NCBI GenBank assembly: GCA_016713525.1
Contig: JADJOZ010000004.1
Location: 248,001 to 312,000 of the forward strand
DNA length: 64,000 bases
Direction of reading: 5' to 3'
Origin: Bacteroidota bacterium
GTDB taxonomy: Bacteria; Bacteroidota; Bacteroidia; AKYH767-A; OLB10
Each line of letters begins with the position of its first letter. Within the stretch, counting starts at the first letter, position 1. Shown piece by piece: positions 7,716 through 17,476 of this stretch. Made by a program: the position numbers and the translations under genes. The notes under the pieces were generated by a model. That model had not been told where the DNA came from. It saw nothing but the letters and a program-made list of their open reading frames with translations, and made no database searches.

Positions 7716-7913
7716 CTGAAATCAGGCTGCGAAATAACAAAATCAGGACTAAATATCCTACTTTCATCATAAATATTCCTGATAACCTGCCGGTATCAAT
7801 GCTCCGAAATCAAATTTAAAAATTCGTATCTGTTTGATTATTAGTACTATACGCAACTAAAACAGACCTGTTAGCAATTCTCTGCAGGTACCCTAAATAG
7901 GTCTCAATTTATT
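7716..7913. other. Non-coding spacer before prs
   Basis: I see no gene or clear structure here apart from a short inverted match GCCTGAAATCAGGC at 7715-7728. It separates the tRNA array, read leftward, from prs, read rightward. Confidence 0.5.
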
Positions 7914-7943
7914 TTGTAAGGAGGTAAAAATTTTGTTTCTTTG
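7914..7943 (+). promoter_or_regulatory. Probable prs promoter
   Basis: TTG (7914-7916), 19 bp, then TTTCTTTG (7936-7943), a one-base variant of the Bacteroidota TAnnTTTG -7 element. It predicts a transcript start near 7950 and a leader of about 15 nt before ATG 7965. Confidence 0.6.
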
Positions 7944-7964
7944 CATCCCCTTAGAAAAACCAGT

Positions 7965-8900
7965 ATGGCCAGGCAGGTAAAAATATTTTCAGGTACCACA
8001 TCCAGATATCTGGCTGAACAAATTGCCGATTGTTACGGCTCCCCACTCGGAGAAGTAACAGTAGCAAGATTCAGCGATGGTGAGTTCTCTCCTTATTTCG
8101 ATGAGAGCGTTCGCGGTTGTGATGTCTTTATTATTCAGTCTACTTTTGCTCCTGTCGATAACCTTTTCGAGATGTTATTGCTGATCGATGCTGCCAAAAG
8201 AGCTTCGGCACATTATATCACTGCTGTTATTCCATATTTCGGTTATGCACGGTCAGATCGTAAAGATAAACCCAGAGTTGCCATCGGCTCTAAGCTGGTT
8301 GCCAACCTGTTAACTGCTGCCGGCGTTACCCGGGTGATGACTATGGATCTACATGCCCCTCAGATTCAGGGCTTTTTTGATGTTCCCGTTGATCACATGG
8401 ACGCATCAACCATTTTCGTTCCTTATATGAAGAGTCTGCAATTAGATGACCTCTTAATTGCTGCTCCAGATATGGGTGGCGTTCACCGCGCCCGTGAGTA
8501 TGCGAAGTATTTCAGTGTCGATATGGTTATCTGCGATAAACATCGCAAACGCGCCAACGAAATTGAAAGCATGCAAATCATCGGTGATGTGGAAGGTAAA
8601 AATGTTGTGTTAGTAGATGATATCGTTGACACAGCAGGAACACTCTCTAAGGCGGCCGAAATGATTATGGAAAAAGGTGCTGCAAGCGTCCGCGCTTTCT
8701 GTACCCATCCCGTTCTCTCTGGAAGAGCTTATGAAAGAATTGAAGAATCGGTTCTCACAGAACTGATCGTTTGCGATACTATTCCGCTTAAACGACCCTC
8801 ACCAAAAATTACTGCATTACCAACTGCCGATCTGTTTGCAAAAGCTATCCGTAAAGTATATGCATACGAATCAATTAGTCCATTATTTGTTAAAGCTTAA
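7965..8900 (+). CDS. prs: Ribose-phosphate pyrophosphokinase (PRPP synthetase)
   Basis: Makes phosphoribosyl pyrophosphate from ribose 5-phosphate and ATP, feeding purine, pyrimidine, histidine, tryptophan and NAD synthesis. The protein is 311 aa. It has the ATP/Mg site MDLHAPQIQGFF and the PRPP loop VVLVDDIVDTAGTL. I chose ATG 7965 (MARQVKIF) because the longer reading begins with a TTG that lies inside the promoter -7 element. It is followed by rplY after 18 bp and then pth, a housekeeping order common in Bacteroidota. Confidence 0.96.
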   Translation: MARQVKIFSGTTSRYLAEQIADCYGSPLGEVTVARFSDGEFSPYFDESVRGCDVFIIQSTFAPVDNLFEMLLLIDAAKRASAHYITAVIPYFGYARSDRKDKPRVAIGSKLVANLLTAAGVTRVMTMDLHAPQIQGFFDVPVDHMDASTIFVPYMKSLQLDDLLIAAPDMGGVHRAREYAKYFSVDMVICDKHRKRANEIESMQIIGDVEGKNVVLVDDIVDTAGTLSKAAEMIMEKGAASVRAFCTHPVLSGRAYERIEESVLTELIVCDTIPLKRPSPKITALPTADLFAKAIRKVYAYESISPLFVKA

Positions 8901-8918
8901 TATTTATTATCTATCGTC

Positions 8919-9506
8919 ATGAAATCATTTGAAATTGCAGGTGCTAAAAGAGAAGGCCTCACCAAACAAGACACCAAAAAACTAAGAGACACCGGTATGG
9001 TGCCATGTGTAATTTATGGTGGAAAAGAAAACATCCATTTCTCTGCTCCTGTATTGAGCTTCAGAGATCTTGTTTACACGCCTGAAGTATACACAGTAAA
9101 AATTAATGTTGGTGGCACAACCTACAAAACCATCATGAAAGAAATTCAGTGCCACCCAATCTCTGATAAACTTCTTCATATCGACTTCCTTGAAGTTCAG
9201 GATGACAAGAAAGTTATGATCGATGTTCCTGTGAAAATCAACGGAACTTCTGAAGGACAAAAACAAGGTGGTAAACTGATTACTAAAGTTCGTAAGCTGG
9301 CTATCAAAGCTCTGCCTTCTCAACTCCCTGATGCCATTGATATCGACATCACTGCGTTGCTAATCGGTCAGTCGGTTCGTGTTGGTGACCTCAAACTGGA
9401 TGGTGTTGAATTCACCGATTCGCCTAATAACGTTATCGTCGGAATCAGAACTACCCGTAATGTGGTTGAAACTCCTGCTGAAGCAGCGAAAGCAGCAAAA
9501 AAATAA
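8919..9506 (+). CDS. rplY: 50S ribosomal protein L25 (general stress protein Ctc type)
   Basis: Binds 5S rRNA in the large ribosomal subunit. The 195-aa protein has the N-terminal L25 5S-binding domain (residues about 5-90, with VPCVIYGG) and the longer C-terminal TL5/Ctc domain. The end is an alanine/lysine-rich tail. Co-directional with prs and pth; the pth start follows after 20 bp. Confidence 0.94.
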   Translation: MKSFEIAGAKREGLTKQDTKKLRDTGMVPCVIYGGKENIHFSAPVLSFRDLVYTPEVYTVKINVGGTTYKTIMKEIQCHPISDKLLHIDFLEVQDDKKVMIDVPVKINGTSEGQKQGGKLITKVRKLAIKALPSQLPDAIDIDITALLIGQSVRVGDLKLDGVEFTDSPNNVIVGIRTTRNVVETPAEAAKAAKK

Positions 9507-9526
9507 TTGCTTAATCCCACTGAATT

Positions 9527-10093
9527 TTGAAATTTCTGGTGGTTGGACTCGGGAATCCCGGTTCTGAATACGCAAATACAAGACACAATATCGGCTTCGA
9601 CATTCTTGACCTCCTGGTAAAGAATGCCGAAGCTTTTTTTTCGTCACAACGCTATGGCGATGTTGCCAATTTTAAAGTGCGCGGCAAACAGGCCTATTTC
9701 CTGAAACCTAATACCTACATGAACCTAAGCGGGAAAGCGGTCAATTATTGGATGCAACAGGAACATATTCCCTTGGAAAATGTCCTCGTGCTAACCGATG
9801 ATATCGCCCTACCGCCGGGAACCATTCGCATTCGCCTGAAAGGTAGCGATGGGGGTCATAACGGACTGAAAAGTATCAATGAAGTGCTGAATACCACCAA
9901 TTATGCCCGATTGCGCTTTGGTGTGGGAAACGACTTTCTTAAAGGTCAACAGGCTGATTATGTGCTTAGTAAGTGGCCTGCAGAACAACAAGAAATGATC
10001 CAAAAAAAGATTGAACTGGCAACCGAAGCTGTTCGTTCCTTTATAGCCATCGGCCCTGCCTTTACCATGAATCGATTCAATACGCAGGAATAA
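9527..10093 (+). CDS. pth: Peptidyl-tRNA hydrolase
   Basis: Cleaves peptidyl-tRNAs released from stalled ribosomes. The 188-aa length is standard. The N-terminal GLGNPGSEYANTRHN segment contains Asn10 and the catalytic His20, and DDIALPPG carries the conserved aspartate. There is no ATG at the family N-terminus; the start is TTG at 9527, giving the usual M-K-F-L-V-V-G-L-G-N-P-G. It follows rplY closely and is probably co-transcribed. Confidence 0.95.
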   Translation: MKFLVVGLGNPGSEYANTRHNIGFDILDLLVKNAEAFFSSQRYGDVANFKVRGKQAYFLKPNTYMNLSGKAVNYWMQQEHIPLENVLVLTDDIALPPGTIRIRLKGSDGGHNGLKSINEVLNTTNYARLRFGVGNDFLKGQQADYVLSKWPAEQQEMIQKKIELATEAVRSFIAIGPAFTMNRFNTQE

Positions 10094-10177
10094 ACTACTG
10101 CTCTGGCAGGATTTTTGCCTTTTCTTCATCATTAACACATTTGCTACATTTACATTCGTAGCCATAAAATATCAGTG

Positions 10178-10963
10178 ATGAAAATAAAACTTACTCTTGC
10201 TGCATTACTCCTGACTTTAAATCTGAATAACGCATTTTCCCAATTTGTTGCCGTTTCCACGGGATTTGACAATTATGCAGGAACAATTGCCACTATGCCA
10301 GCCGGCTGGTACCTTTCCTGGAATACTTCCAATTCCTTTTATACCTCAGCTCTCAACTACGGCGTATCATCTCCATCGTATAAATTTGGTAACGACAGCG
10401 ATTTTGTGATTTCTCCACCTTATCCTATGATGGATTCGGTTTCTTTTTTTATCAGAGGTAACGGCGCTCCGTTTTCACCACTAAACGAATTACAAATATG
10501 GACCACTCAAGATAGTGTAAACTGGAATTTGACTTCTTATCTTGATAACCTCCCAACCACCGGCACTATCCGTACTGTATCACTGCCATCAGGAACAATT
10601 TTTGTAAAATTCCTATATCGTAAAGCTGCTGCAGGAGGCAATCTCGCATTAGATGATGTGAAAATTTATTCCAATGCCGTGATTGGTGTTCCTGAAAATC
10701 TTACTGCCGACAACGTTTCTATTTATCCCACACCCACCACAGGTAATGTTACGGTATCAACCCGTCAATCATTCAGCACAAAAACAACAGTGAGTGTTTA
10801 TGATTTGTTAGGAAATAAAATTCAGGCACGAATCAGAAAAATTAAATCTAATCAATTTGCGATTGATTTATCAGGACAACGTCAGGGATTTTATTTCGTG
10901 CGTATTCAAAACGATCAGTCGGTTATTACAAAACGAATTACACTGCTATCGGATACTAATTGA
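10178..10963 (+). CDS. T9SS-sorted protein with cleaved-adhesin/choice-of-anchor J-like domain
   Basis: A 261-aa secreted protein. The signal peptide is about residues 1-21. Residues about 25-165 form a beta-rich domain (TGFDNYAG, MPAGWYLSWNTS, ALDDVKIYS) like choice-of-anchor J or cleaved-adhesin domains, which often bind carbohydrate or protein. The last 80 residues are a type A T9SS C-terminal signal (ISIYPTPTTGNV, GLYFVRI-like GFYFVRIQ, TKRITL), directing export and surface attachment. ATG 10178 is preferred to the GTG just before it. A terminator follows. Confidence 0.85.
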   Translation: MKIKLTLAALLLTLNLNNAFSQFVAVSTGFDNYAGTIATMPAGWYLSWNTSNSFYTSALNYGVSSPSYKFGNDSDFVISPPYPMMDSVSFFIRGNGAPFSPLNELQIWTTQDSVNWNLTSYLDNLPTTGTIRTVSLPSGTIFVKFLYRKAAAGGNLALDDVKIYSNAVIGVPENLTADNVSIYPTPTTGNVTVSTRQSFSTKTTVSVYDLLGNKIQARIRKIKSNQFAIDLSGQRQGFYFVRIQNDQSVITKRITLLSDTN

Positions 10964-10983
10964 TTTTAAGAATATCCACAAAT

Positions 10984-11019
10984 AAAAAAGGTGCATCTTA
11001 AATGGATGCACCTTTTTTT
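10984..11019. terminator. Bidirectional terminator between T9SS gene and glyS
   Basis: Perfect 8-bp stem GGTGCATC/GATGCACC with a 7-base loop, A-run on the left and seven T on the right. It serves the two converging genes. Confidence 0.92.
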
Positions 11020-11033
11020 ATTCTCCCTTTTCT

Positions 11034-12573
11034 TCAAGCAGTCAATACATTTCTGAATGAAACTTTTGATTCAACCAGTTCCCGGACTTTTGAAATGGCA
11101 ATCCGCTCCTGTACCATGGTATCACGATGACGGACTGTTACTGTTTGATCTTCTATTGTCTGATGATCGATAGTCACGCAAAATGGAGTACCGATTGCAT
11201 CTTGTCTGCGATATCTTTTTCCTATGGAATCCTTCTCATCATACTGACACAAATAATCGAACTTCAGCTGATCAATCAATTCACGTGCTTTCTCAGGTAA
11301 TCCGTCTTTCTTCACCAAAGGCAACACAGCAACTTTTACCGGTGCTAAGAATGGAGGGAGATTTAAAACAACACGTTCGGATCCATCTTCAAGTTTTTCT
11401 TCGGTATATGCCTGCGACATCACAGCCAGGAACATGCGATCGAGACCAACCGATGTTTCCACTACATAAGGTACATAGCTCTCATTTAATTCCGGATCAA
11501 AATATTGCAATTTCTTACCTGAAAAAGATTCATGGGATTTAAGATCGAAATCGGTGCGGGAATGAATTCCTTCTAACTCTTTAAATCCGAATGGAAACTC
11601 AAATTCAATATCAGCTGCAGCATTTGCATAATGTGCAAGTTTAATATGATCATGAAAACGATATTTCCGAGTGGGGAAGCCTAATGCATGGTGCCATTTC
11701 AGGCGTGCTTCTTTCCAATAGTGATACCATTCCATTTCTGTTCCGGGCTTCACAAAAAACTGCATTTCCATTTGTTCAAATTCGCGCATCCGGAAAATAA
11801 ACTGACGGGCAACAATTTCATTACGGAAAGCTTTTCCAGTTTGAGCAATACCAAAAGGGATTTTCATCCGTCCTGTTTTCTGCACATTCAGAAAATTCAC
11901 AAAAATTCCCTGCGCAGTTTCAGGTCGCAGATAAAGTGTACTTGCATCTTCACTCACCGATCCCATTTGTGTTAGAGAACATGAGGTTGAATTGCCGCAC
12001 ATCGGTCCAGTTGCGTGTACCTGAAACGGGACAAACTATTTCCAGATCAAGAATTAACTGCCGGATTGCTGCCATATCTGATGCTTCCATACCTATGCGG
12101 AATTGCTCATTGATGGCATCTATTTTTTTCTGATTTTCTACTACCCGGGGATTAGTGGAACGAAATTGATTTTCATCGAATGCATCGCCAAAACGATCGC
12201 GGGCTTTGGTTACTTCTTTTTCAATCTTAGCCTCAATTTTGGCGATATGATCTTCAATCAGAACATCAGCACGATATCTTTTTTTCGAATCTTTATTATC
12301 GATCAGCGGATCATTAAAGGCATCCACGTGACCAGATGCTTTCCAGGTGGTTGGATGCATGAAAATAGCCGCATCAATACCAACAATATTTTCGTGCATC
12401 TGCACCATTGCTTTCCACCAGTACTCACGGATATTTTTCTTCAGTTCTGAACCGTATTGACCATAATCATATACAGCACTTAACCCATCATAAATTTCAC
12501 TCGAAGGAAATATAAAACCATACTCTTTGCAATGTGAGATCAGGTTCTTAAATAAATCGTCATTTGTAGCCAT
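11034..12573 (-). CDS. glyS: Glycyl-tRNA synthetase, dimeric type, with one frameshift
   Basis: Charges tRNA-Gly. This is the single-chain alpha2 class II enzyme, about 510 aa, used by Bacteroidota. N-terminal residues match the family (FPSSEIYDGLSAVYDYG), and later come RPETAQGIF, FRNEIVARQFIFRMREFEQME (split across text here only) and the C-terminal anticodon-binding domain. The reading frame breaks near 11972: after QFNLMFS the frame is lost, and removing one base (CTAACAC to CTACAC) restores S-T-Q-M-G-S. The gene is essential, so this is almost certainly a sequence error. A near-leaderless promoter lies at 12578-12610. Confidence 0.93.
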
Positions 12574-12577
12574 GCCG

Positions 12578-12610
12578 CAAAGATAAGCATACGAATGGCA
12601 ATGAAAACAA
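12578..12610 (-). promoter_or_regulatory. glyS promoter, nearly leaderless
   Basis: On the minus strand TTG (12608-12610), 22 bp, then TATCTTTG (12585-12578), a full match to TAnnTTTG. The -7 element ends only 4 bases before the glyS ATG, so the transcript would start at or next to the start codon. Confidence 0.55.
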
Positions 12611-12658
12611 GGGACTAAATATTTATAAGTTTATGAAAATCAACTACTAACAACCAAA

Positions 12659-13956
12659 CTAAGGTTTGATTTTTGTTAACTCCTCAGCAGCCTGATTCGC
12701 ATAGAAGCCCTTTTTATTTACAATCTGCTCCAGCAATTTCTTTCCTTCAGCGGTCTTTCCGGAAGCTGTAAGTGAGCGAGCATTATAAAATTCTGCTTCC
12801 TCATAAAAAGGACTACGGGGATTTGCAGCAATAGGTTGTAACAACTTTAGCGCTTTGGAATAATCTTTCAAATGAAAGTGACATAATCCGGAATAAAAGG
12901 AAGCATTCTGATCACCGGGATTAATTTTCAGAATCTGATTAAATTGCTCCAGGGATGATTCATAACGTCCTTTGTTGAACAACACAATAGGGTCGGTAAG
13001 CAAATTGAGGTAACTGGTTTTACGGTTGACTTCATCACCGGATTTTGCCTCTTCTGCCTCAGCAACACTTTTCTTGCTTCTGTTTTCAAACTTACTTGGA
13101 GTACTTTTAGCAGGTTCCGATTTTGAAGATTGCTTAAAGAAATTCAAATGATAATCGATGACCTTAACATTATCGATATAAGTAATAACCTGCGCAGGCA
13201 TATAAGATCCGTGACTTACATTAGAAACTGTTTTGTCGAGTTTTTCGAGCTCATAGGTACTTCCCATGTTAACAACTGCAGGCGCGGTATGTTCAGCAGT
13301 TACTGATGCATCCTGAACATATATTTCAGATTTAGTTGATTCTTTTTTACTGGCAAGAATACTAACATCTTCCATTTTTCTTCCACAGTATTACCGGATA
13401 CAGATTCAAAATCTTTATTGGCATCACTTTCTGCAACACCATTTTCAGACACCTTAACTTTTGAAACAACGGCAGCCTGTTCTGTATTTTGTGTGTTTGC
13501 CTGCAATTGATTATTAACAATAACTTTAGTATCGGGAACAGCCTGATCGGAGGCAGTTGCAGGTAAGGCAGGTTCAGCGACAAGTTCTTCAGATTTAGAT
13601 TTTTCGGTTATTGCCAACTCAGGTTCATTGGCATCTTTGTACTGCATATAAGTGAAAACAGATAACAACATTATTGCGGTAACAGAGGCTGCAATAGCCC
13701 AATAAGAAAACGATCCGGCACCGGCAGGTTTTTCGGTAATTGCACCAACCTTCGAATGGATATCATCGAGAGCTGCGGTACCCGAAACCAGAGCTAGTCC
13801 TTCAAGTGCATCGGCACAAAGGGGACAATCGATGAGATGTTCTTCGACTTCATGTTTCTGGTCAGCAGACAATTTATCGTCGCGATAATTTAATAACAAA
13901 TCGCGTTTGATACAGCCTGTTTCCAGAAATATGTCAGTGTTTATCTGTGACTTCAT
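12659..13956 (-). CDS. Zinc-finger anti-sigma factor fused to TPR domain, one frameshift
   Basis: Likely membrane anti-sigma factor for the ECF sigma gene it overlaps by 23 bp. Cytoplasmic residues about 15-60 hold a zf-HC2-like zinc site (HEVEEHLIDCPLC), one transmembrane helix is near residues 85-105 (YWAIAASVTAIMLLSVFTYM), and a low-complexity linker leads to a periplasmic part with about three TPR units. The frame breaks at a run of five A (plus-strand T 13375-13379) after NTVEEK; six A would continue into MEDVSILASKK and join the two halves into a protein of about 432 aa. No CDS for a second protein is needed to explain the lower half. Confidence 0.82.
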
Positions 13957-14535
13957 GGCTATTTTTCAACATATAAATTTTCAGATTTCTTTTTCCATTC
14001 TGAATAAAACTCTTCACTTCATTCAATGAGAAACCTGCAATTTCAGCTACATCCTGGTAGCAATATTTTTTAAGATAGAATAATTCAATACAAATTCGTT
14101 GCTCTTCATTCAGGTGTTTAATACCTTCTTCCATCAATTGCAACTGGTGTTCTTTGTTATCCACGGCACTGAGATGATCAGATTGATGCGTTTCCATAAA
14201 TGCATCCAGTCCGGGTCCATTTTCATCATCCACATAAGTCATGGCTTTTCTGCTTCGAAGCTGCATCAGACAATAGTTTCGTGCAACACTGTGGATCCAG
14301 AAATTAAATTTTACTACTTCAAACCTTTTCAGGTCTTCCATTAACTTTTCGAAAATATTCAGGGTGGCATCTTTGCTGTCATCTTCATTTTTGAGGTATT
14401 TCATACAAACACCAAAAACCAGATGAGAATACCGTTCAAATAAAATTCCGAGAGCTTTTTTATCTCCTTTTGGCGAAAAGAATTTATGAGCTGCTGATCA
14501 TCCTGATCCTCATATTTCTTTTTCCGGTGAGCCAT
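13934..14535 (-). CDS. ECF-type RNA polymerase sigma factor, one frameshift
   Basis: Sigma-70 family, about 200 aa: region 2 (DQQLINSF, then CMKYLKNEDDSKDATLNIF) and region 4 (LNEEQRICIELFYLKKYCYQ and VAEIAGFSLNEVKSFI, the helix-turn-helix). The N-terminal 22 codons and the rest are in different frames. One extra G at 14466-14467 (CAAAAGGGAGAT for CAAAAGGAGAT) gives the normal R-Q-K-G-D-K-K-A-L. Start ATG 14535 (MAHRKKK). It is the first gene before the anti-sigma gene, and faces away from the vWA gene. Confidence 0.85.
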
Positions 14536-14686
14536 AATGCCATTGCGAATGCCATATTTCAAAGGTAGGTGCAAATTGCCCATTCTTTCCACACTTCCAC
14601 AAAAAATAAATTTTATTTACCTCATTTTGTGGAATGTCACGCTACTCTTCATCTGTTCTTCATAAACAATCAAAAATTCTGATCCA

Positions 14687-16612
14687 ATGAAAAACTCAAC
14701 CAAATCGCTGCTATTTTCAGGACTTATCTTATTGATAGTCACAGCATACAGTTTCAGTACCGGACTTACCACTTCCGTCCTTAAGGGTACCGTGAGAAGC
14801 AAAACAGACAAAGAAATTATTCCCGGAGCAGTTATCGAGTTACGTCAAAAAGTAGGCGAACCGGTTAAAAAAGTAATGACAGATATAGATGGCCATTTTG
14901 AATTTAAAGGTATTAATCCGGGCACCTATAATTTGAAGATTAATGTTATTGGATACCAAACTAAAGAGATAACCAATATTCAACTCGAGGCAGGTAAAAC
15001 CAAAACACTAATTATTGAATTAGAGGCAACTTTAACCGATCTGAAAGAAGTTCTACTCCATGCCCCTCAAAAACAGGACTACAAAAAAAGTGAAGCTGAA
15101 GAAAGCATTTCATTGAATCAGTTTTTCGATAAAGGTGTCCGATCCAGAGCGCCCAACTCACTAAATGCAGTGAGTGAATCATTCAACACCGAGCAATACG
15201 ATCACATGCCTGAAAACGATTTTCATGCAACAACCGATTCACCTCTTTCAACTTTTTCTATAGATGTTGATCCGGCTTCGTATGCAAATGTCAGACGCTT
15301 CATAAACAGCGGCAATTTACCTCCGGTAGATGCGGTTCGAATTGAAGAAATGATAAATTATTTCAGCTACGATTATCCCGAGCCAAAAACCAACGAACCA
15401 TTTTCGATCATCACCGAGCACAGTACCTGCCCATGGAATAAAGATCATCAGCTAGTGAGCATTGCATTGCAGGCTAAGAAAATTCCGATGTCGCAATTAC
15501 CTCCTTCCAACCTGGTCTTTTTGTTGGATGTCTCAGGTTCTATGAACAGTGAAGACAAATTACCACTCTTAAAAAAATCTATTGGATTACTTACAAATCA
15601 ACTTCGGTCAACCGACAAAGTTGCGATTGTGGTTTATGCCGGAAATGCGGGATTGGTTTTACCAGCTACTTCAGGCAACGACAAAGCAACCATATTGCAG
15701 GCATTGGATCAGTTGAGTGCAGGAGGATCTACTGCAGGAGGTGCAGGTATACAGCTGGCATATAAAATTGCATTGGAAAATTTTATCCCAAATGGAAACA
15801 ACAGAGTTATCCTTGCTACTGATGGTGATTTTAATGTTGGTGTAAGCAGTGATGGTGAACTTGTAAGAATTATTGAAGAAAAAAGAACAACCGGTATATT
15901 TTTAACTGTGCTGGGCTTTGGAACCGGAAACCTGAAAGATTCCCGTATGGAAAAACTGGCCGACAAAGGAAATGGAAACTATGCTTACATCGATAATATT
16001 ATGGAAGCAAACAAAGTGCTGGTAAAAGAAGCAGGTGGTACACTTTTCACTCTGGCTAAAGATGTAAAATTACAAATTGAATTTAATCCACAATATGTAA
16101 AAGCATACAAACTGATTGGTTACGAAAACAGAATTTTACAACACCGCGATTTTAATGATGACAAAAAAGATGCGGGAGATCTTGGCAGCGGCCATACCGT
16201 AACTGCGTTGTATGAAATTGTTCCTGCAGGAAGTGATGCCGAATTTTCCAAAGTTGATCCGTTAAAATATCAGCCTACTCAAAAAGTCAATACCGGAAAA
16301 GATGAAATGCTGACTGTGAAATTCCGCTATAAAGATCCACAATCGGAAACCAGCAAATTAATCACCCGGGTTTTAGCAGCGAAAAAAGTTACACCACTCG
16401 ACAATGCATCCATGAACTTACGATTTGCAGCAGCAGTTGCCGGTTTCGGATTAATACTTCGGGATTCAGAGCATAAAGGGAATGCCGATTTTAAGATGGT
16501 AACATCATTGGCCCGTTCAGCAAAAGGAACAGATCATTCAGGAGACCGCGCAGCCTTTATTCAAATGGTAGAAACAGCTGCATTACTTAAAGAAAATTTA
16601 TCGGGAAAATAA
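14687..16612 (+). CDS. vWA-domain protein with carboxypeptidase-regulatory-like domain (YfbK-like)
   Basis: A 641-aa exported protein. A signal sequence covers residues about 1-28. A CarboxypepD_reg-like beta-sandwich (about 30-115, SKTDKEIIPGAVI, DGHFEFKGI, YNLKINVIGY) follows, then a von Willebrand-fragment and vWA domain with the MIDAS motif DVSGSMNSE (near residue 280), and a C-terminal DUF3520-like region. The same set is found in YfbK-type proteins. It is divergent from the sigma/anti-sigma pair and 47 bp before a plug-domain gene with a similar first domain. Likely an ion-dependent adhesion or assembly role at the envelope. Confidence 0.88.
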   Translation: MKNSTKSLLFSGLILLIVTAYSFSTGLTTSVLKGTVRSKTDKEIIPGAVIELRQKVGEPVKKVMTDIDGHFEFKGINPGTYNLKINVIGYQTKEITNIQLEAGKTKTLIIELEATLTDLKEVLLHAPQKQDYKKSEAEESISLNQFFDKGVRSRAPNSLNAVSESFNTEQYDHMPENDFHATTDSPLSTFSIDVDPASYANVRRFINSGNLPPVDAVRIEEMINYFSYDYPEPKTNEPFSIITEHSTCPWNKDHQLVSIALQAKKIPMSQLPPSNLVFLLDVSGSMNSEDKLPLLKKSIGLLTNQLRSTDKVAIVVYAGNAGLVLPATSGNDKATILQALDQLSAGGSTAGGAGIQLAYKIALENFIPNGNNRVILATDGDFNVGVSSDGELVRIIEEKRTTGIFLTVLGFGTGNLKDSRMEKLADKGNGNYAYIDNIMEANKVLVKEAGGTLFTLAKDVKLQIEFNPQYVKAYKLIGYENRILQHRDFNDDKKDAGDLGSGHTVTALYEIVPAGSDAEFSKVDPLKYQPTQKVNTGKDEMLTVKFRYKDPQSETSKLITRVLAAKKVTPLDNASMNLRFAAAVAGFGLILRDSEHKGNADFKMVTSLARSAKGTDHSGDRAAFIQMVETAALLKENLSGK

Positions 16613-16659
16613 AATGTGTGTGTAAAAATAAATTCAGTTAACCTTTTAAAAATAAAACT

Positions 16660-17346
16660 ATGAAACCTGTAAAAATAATTTTCGCACTCATGCTGATGGT
16701 TCTTGCATTCAACAGTCACGCACAATTTGGTGAAATAAGAGGTATTGTTACCGATGTCGACAGCAAGGAACCACTACCATTTGCAACAGTAACATATAAT
16801 CAGAATGGAACAATTAAAGGTGTGACTACAGATGTAAACGGTCAGTACAAAATTAAGCCATTGACAGCAGGGAAATACGATTTGAGCTTTTCATATTTAG
16901 GATATACTCCGTATCAATTAAAAGAAGTTTCGGTGAGTGCAGAGAAGGTCACCTATGCCGATGTAACCATGAAAGCATCCGGTTTTATTCTTCCCGGTCC
17001 GACAATTACCTGGGAGCCGCCGATGATTGATCCGGGGATTACTGCAGTTATGGATGTAATATCAGCCGAAGAAATTGATCAGGCCATTGAGCGCGATGTA
17101 GTGAGTTTGGTTGCCAATACTGCCGGTGTTTATCAACGCGAAGAAGGTGGTTCTATCAATGTTCGGGGAACCCGTGAAAATGCCACCTTGTATGTGGTAG
17201 ATGGAATCAAAATGATCGGTGGATTTACTATCCCGAAAGGGGCTATTCAGGAAATATCAGTTTTAAGCGGGGGCATCCCTGCTCAGTTCGGAGATGCAAC
17301 AGGAGGTGTGGTAATTATTACGACAAAAAGTTATCGGATGAAGTAG
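16660..17346 (+). CDS. Stand-alone TonB-plug protein with carboxypeptidase-regulatory-like domain
   Basis: 228 aa. Signal peptide (about 1-21), a CarboxypepD_reg-like domain (about 24-107; SKEPLPFATV, TDVNGQYKI, YDLSFSYLGY), then a TonB-receptor plug domain (about 125-226; GVYQREEGGSINVRGTRENA, YVVDGIKM, IQEISVLSGGIPAQFGDATG). It ends just after the plug, so there is no 22-strand barrel. The downstream sequence does not code for a barrel in any frame, so this does not look like a recent truncation. It may act as a partner for the vWA protein upstream rather than as a transporter. Confidence 0.85.
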   Translation: MKPVKIIFALMLMVLAFNSHAQFGEIRGIVTDVDSKEPLPFATVTYNQNGTIKGVTTDVNGQYKIKPLTAGKYDLSFSYLGYTPYQLKEVSVSAEKVTYADVTMKASGFILPGPTITWEPPMIDPGITAVMDVISAEEIDQAIERDVVSLVANTAGVYQREEGGSINVRGTRENATLYVVDGIKMIGGFTIPKGAIQEISVLSGGIPAQFGDATGGVVIITTKSYRMK

Positions 17347-17373
17347 TTGGTTCAGATTCATTTAGATAGCTTC

Positions 17374-17400
17374 AGCCTGCTCTTGAAAAAGGGCAGGCTT
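17374..17400 (+). terminator. Weak terminator-like hairpin
   Basis: AGCCTGC and GCAGGCT form a 7-bp stem around a 12-13 base loop, with only a short T tract following. Confidence 0.4.
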
Positions 17401-17476
17401 TGCTACATATAGATGTTACTGTTTTTCATCCAATAAATTGTTTATTTTTGGCCTTCTCAATAAAAATCAACACTTT

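Noticed and set aside
11950..12002. Programmed frameshift in glyS
   Set aside because: No slippery heptamer or downstream structure is visible, and ten other genes have the same sort of single-base break.
16660..17346. Frameshifted remnant of a full TonB receptor
   Set aside because: The sequence after the stop codes for no barrel strands in any frame before the next gene.
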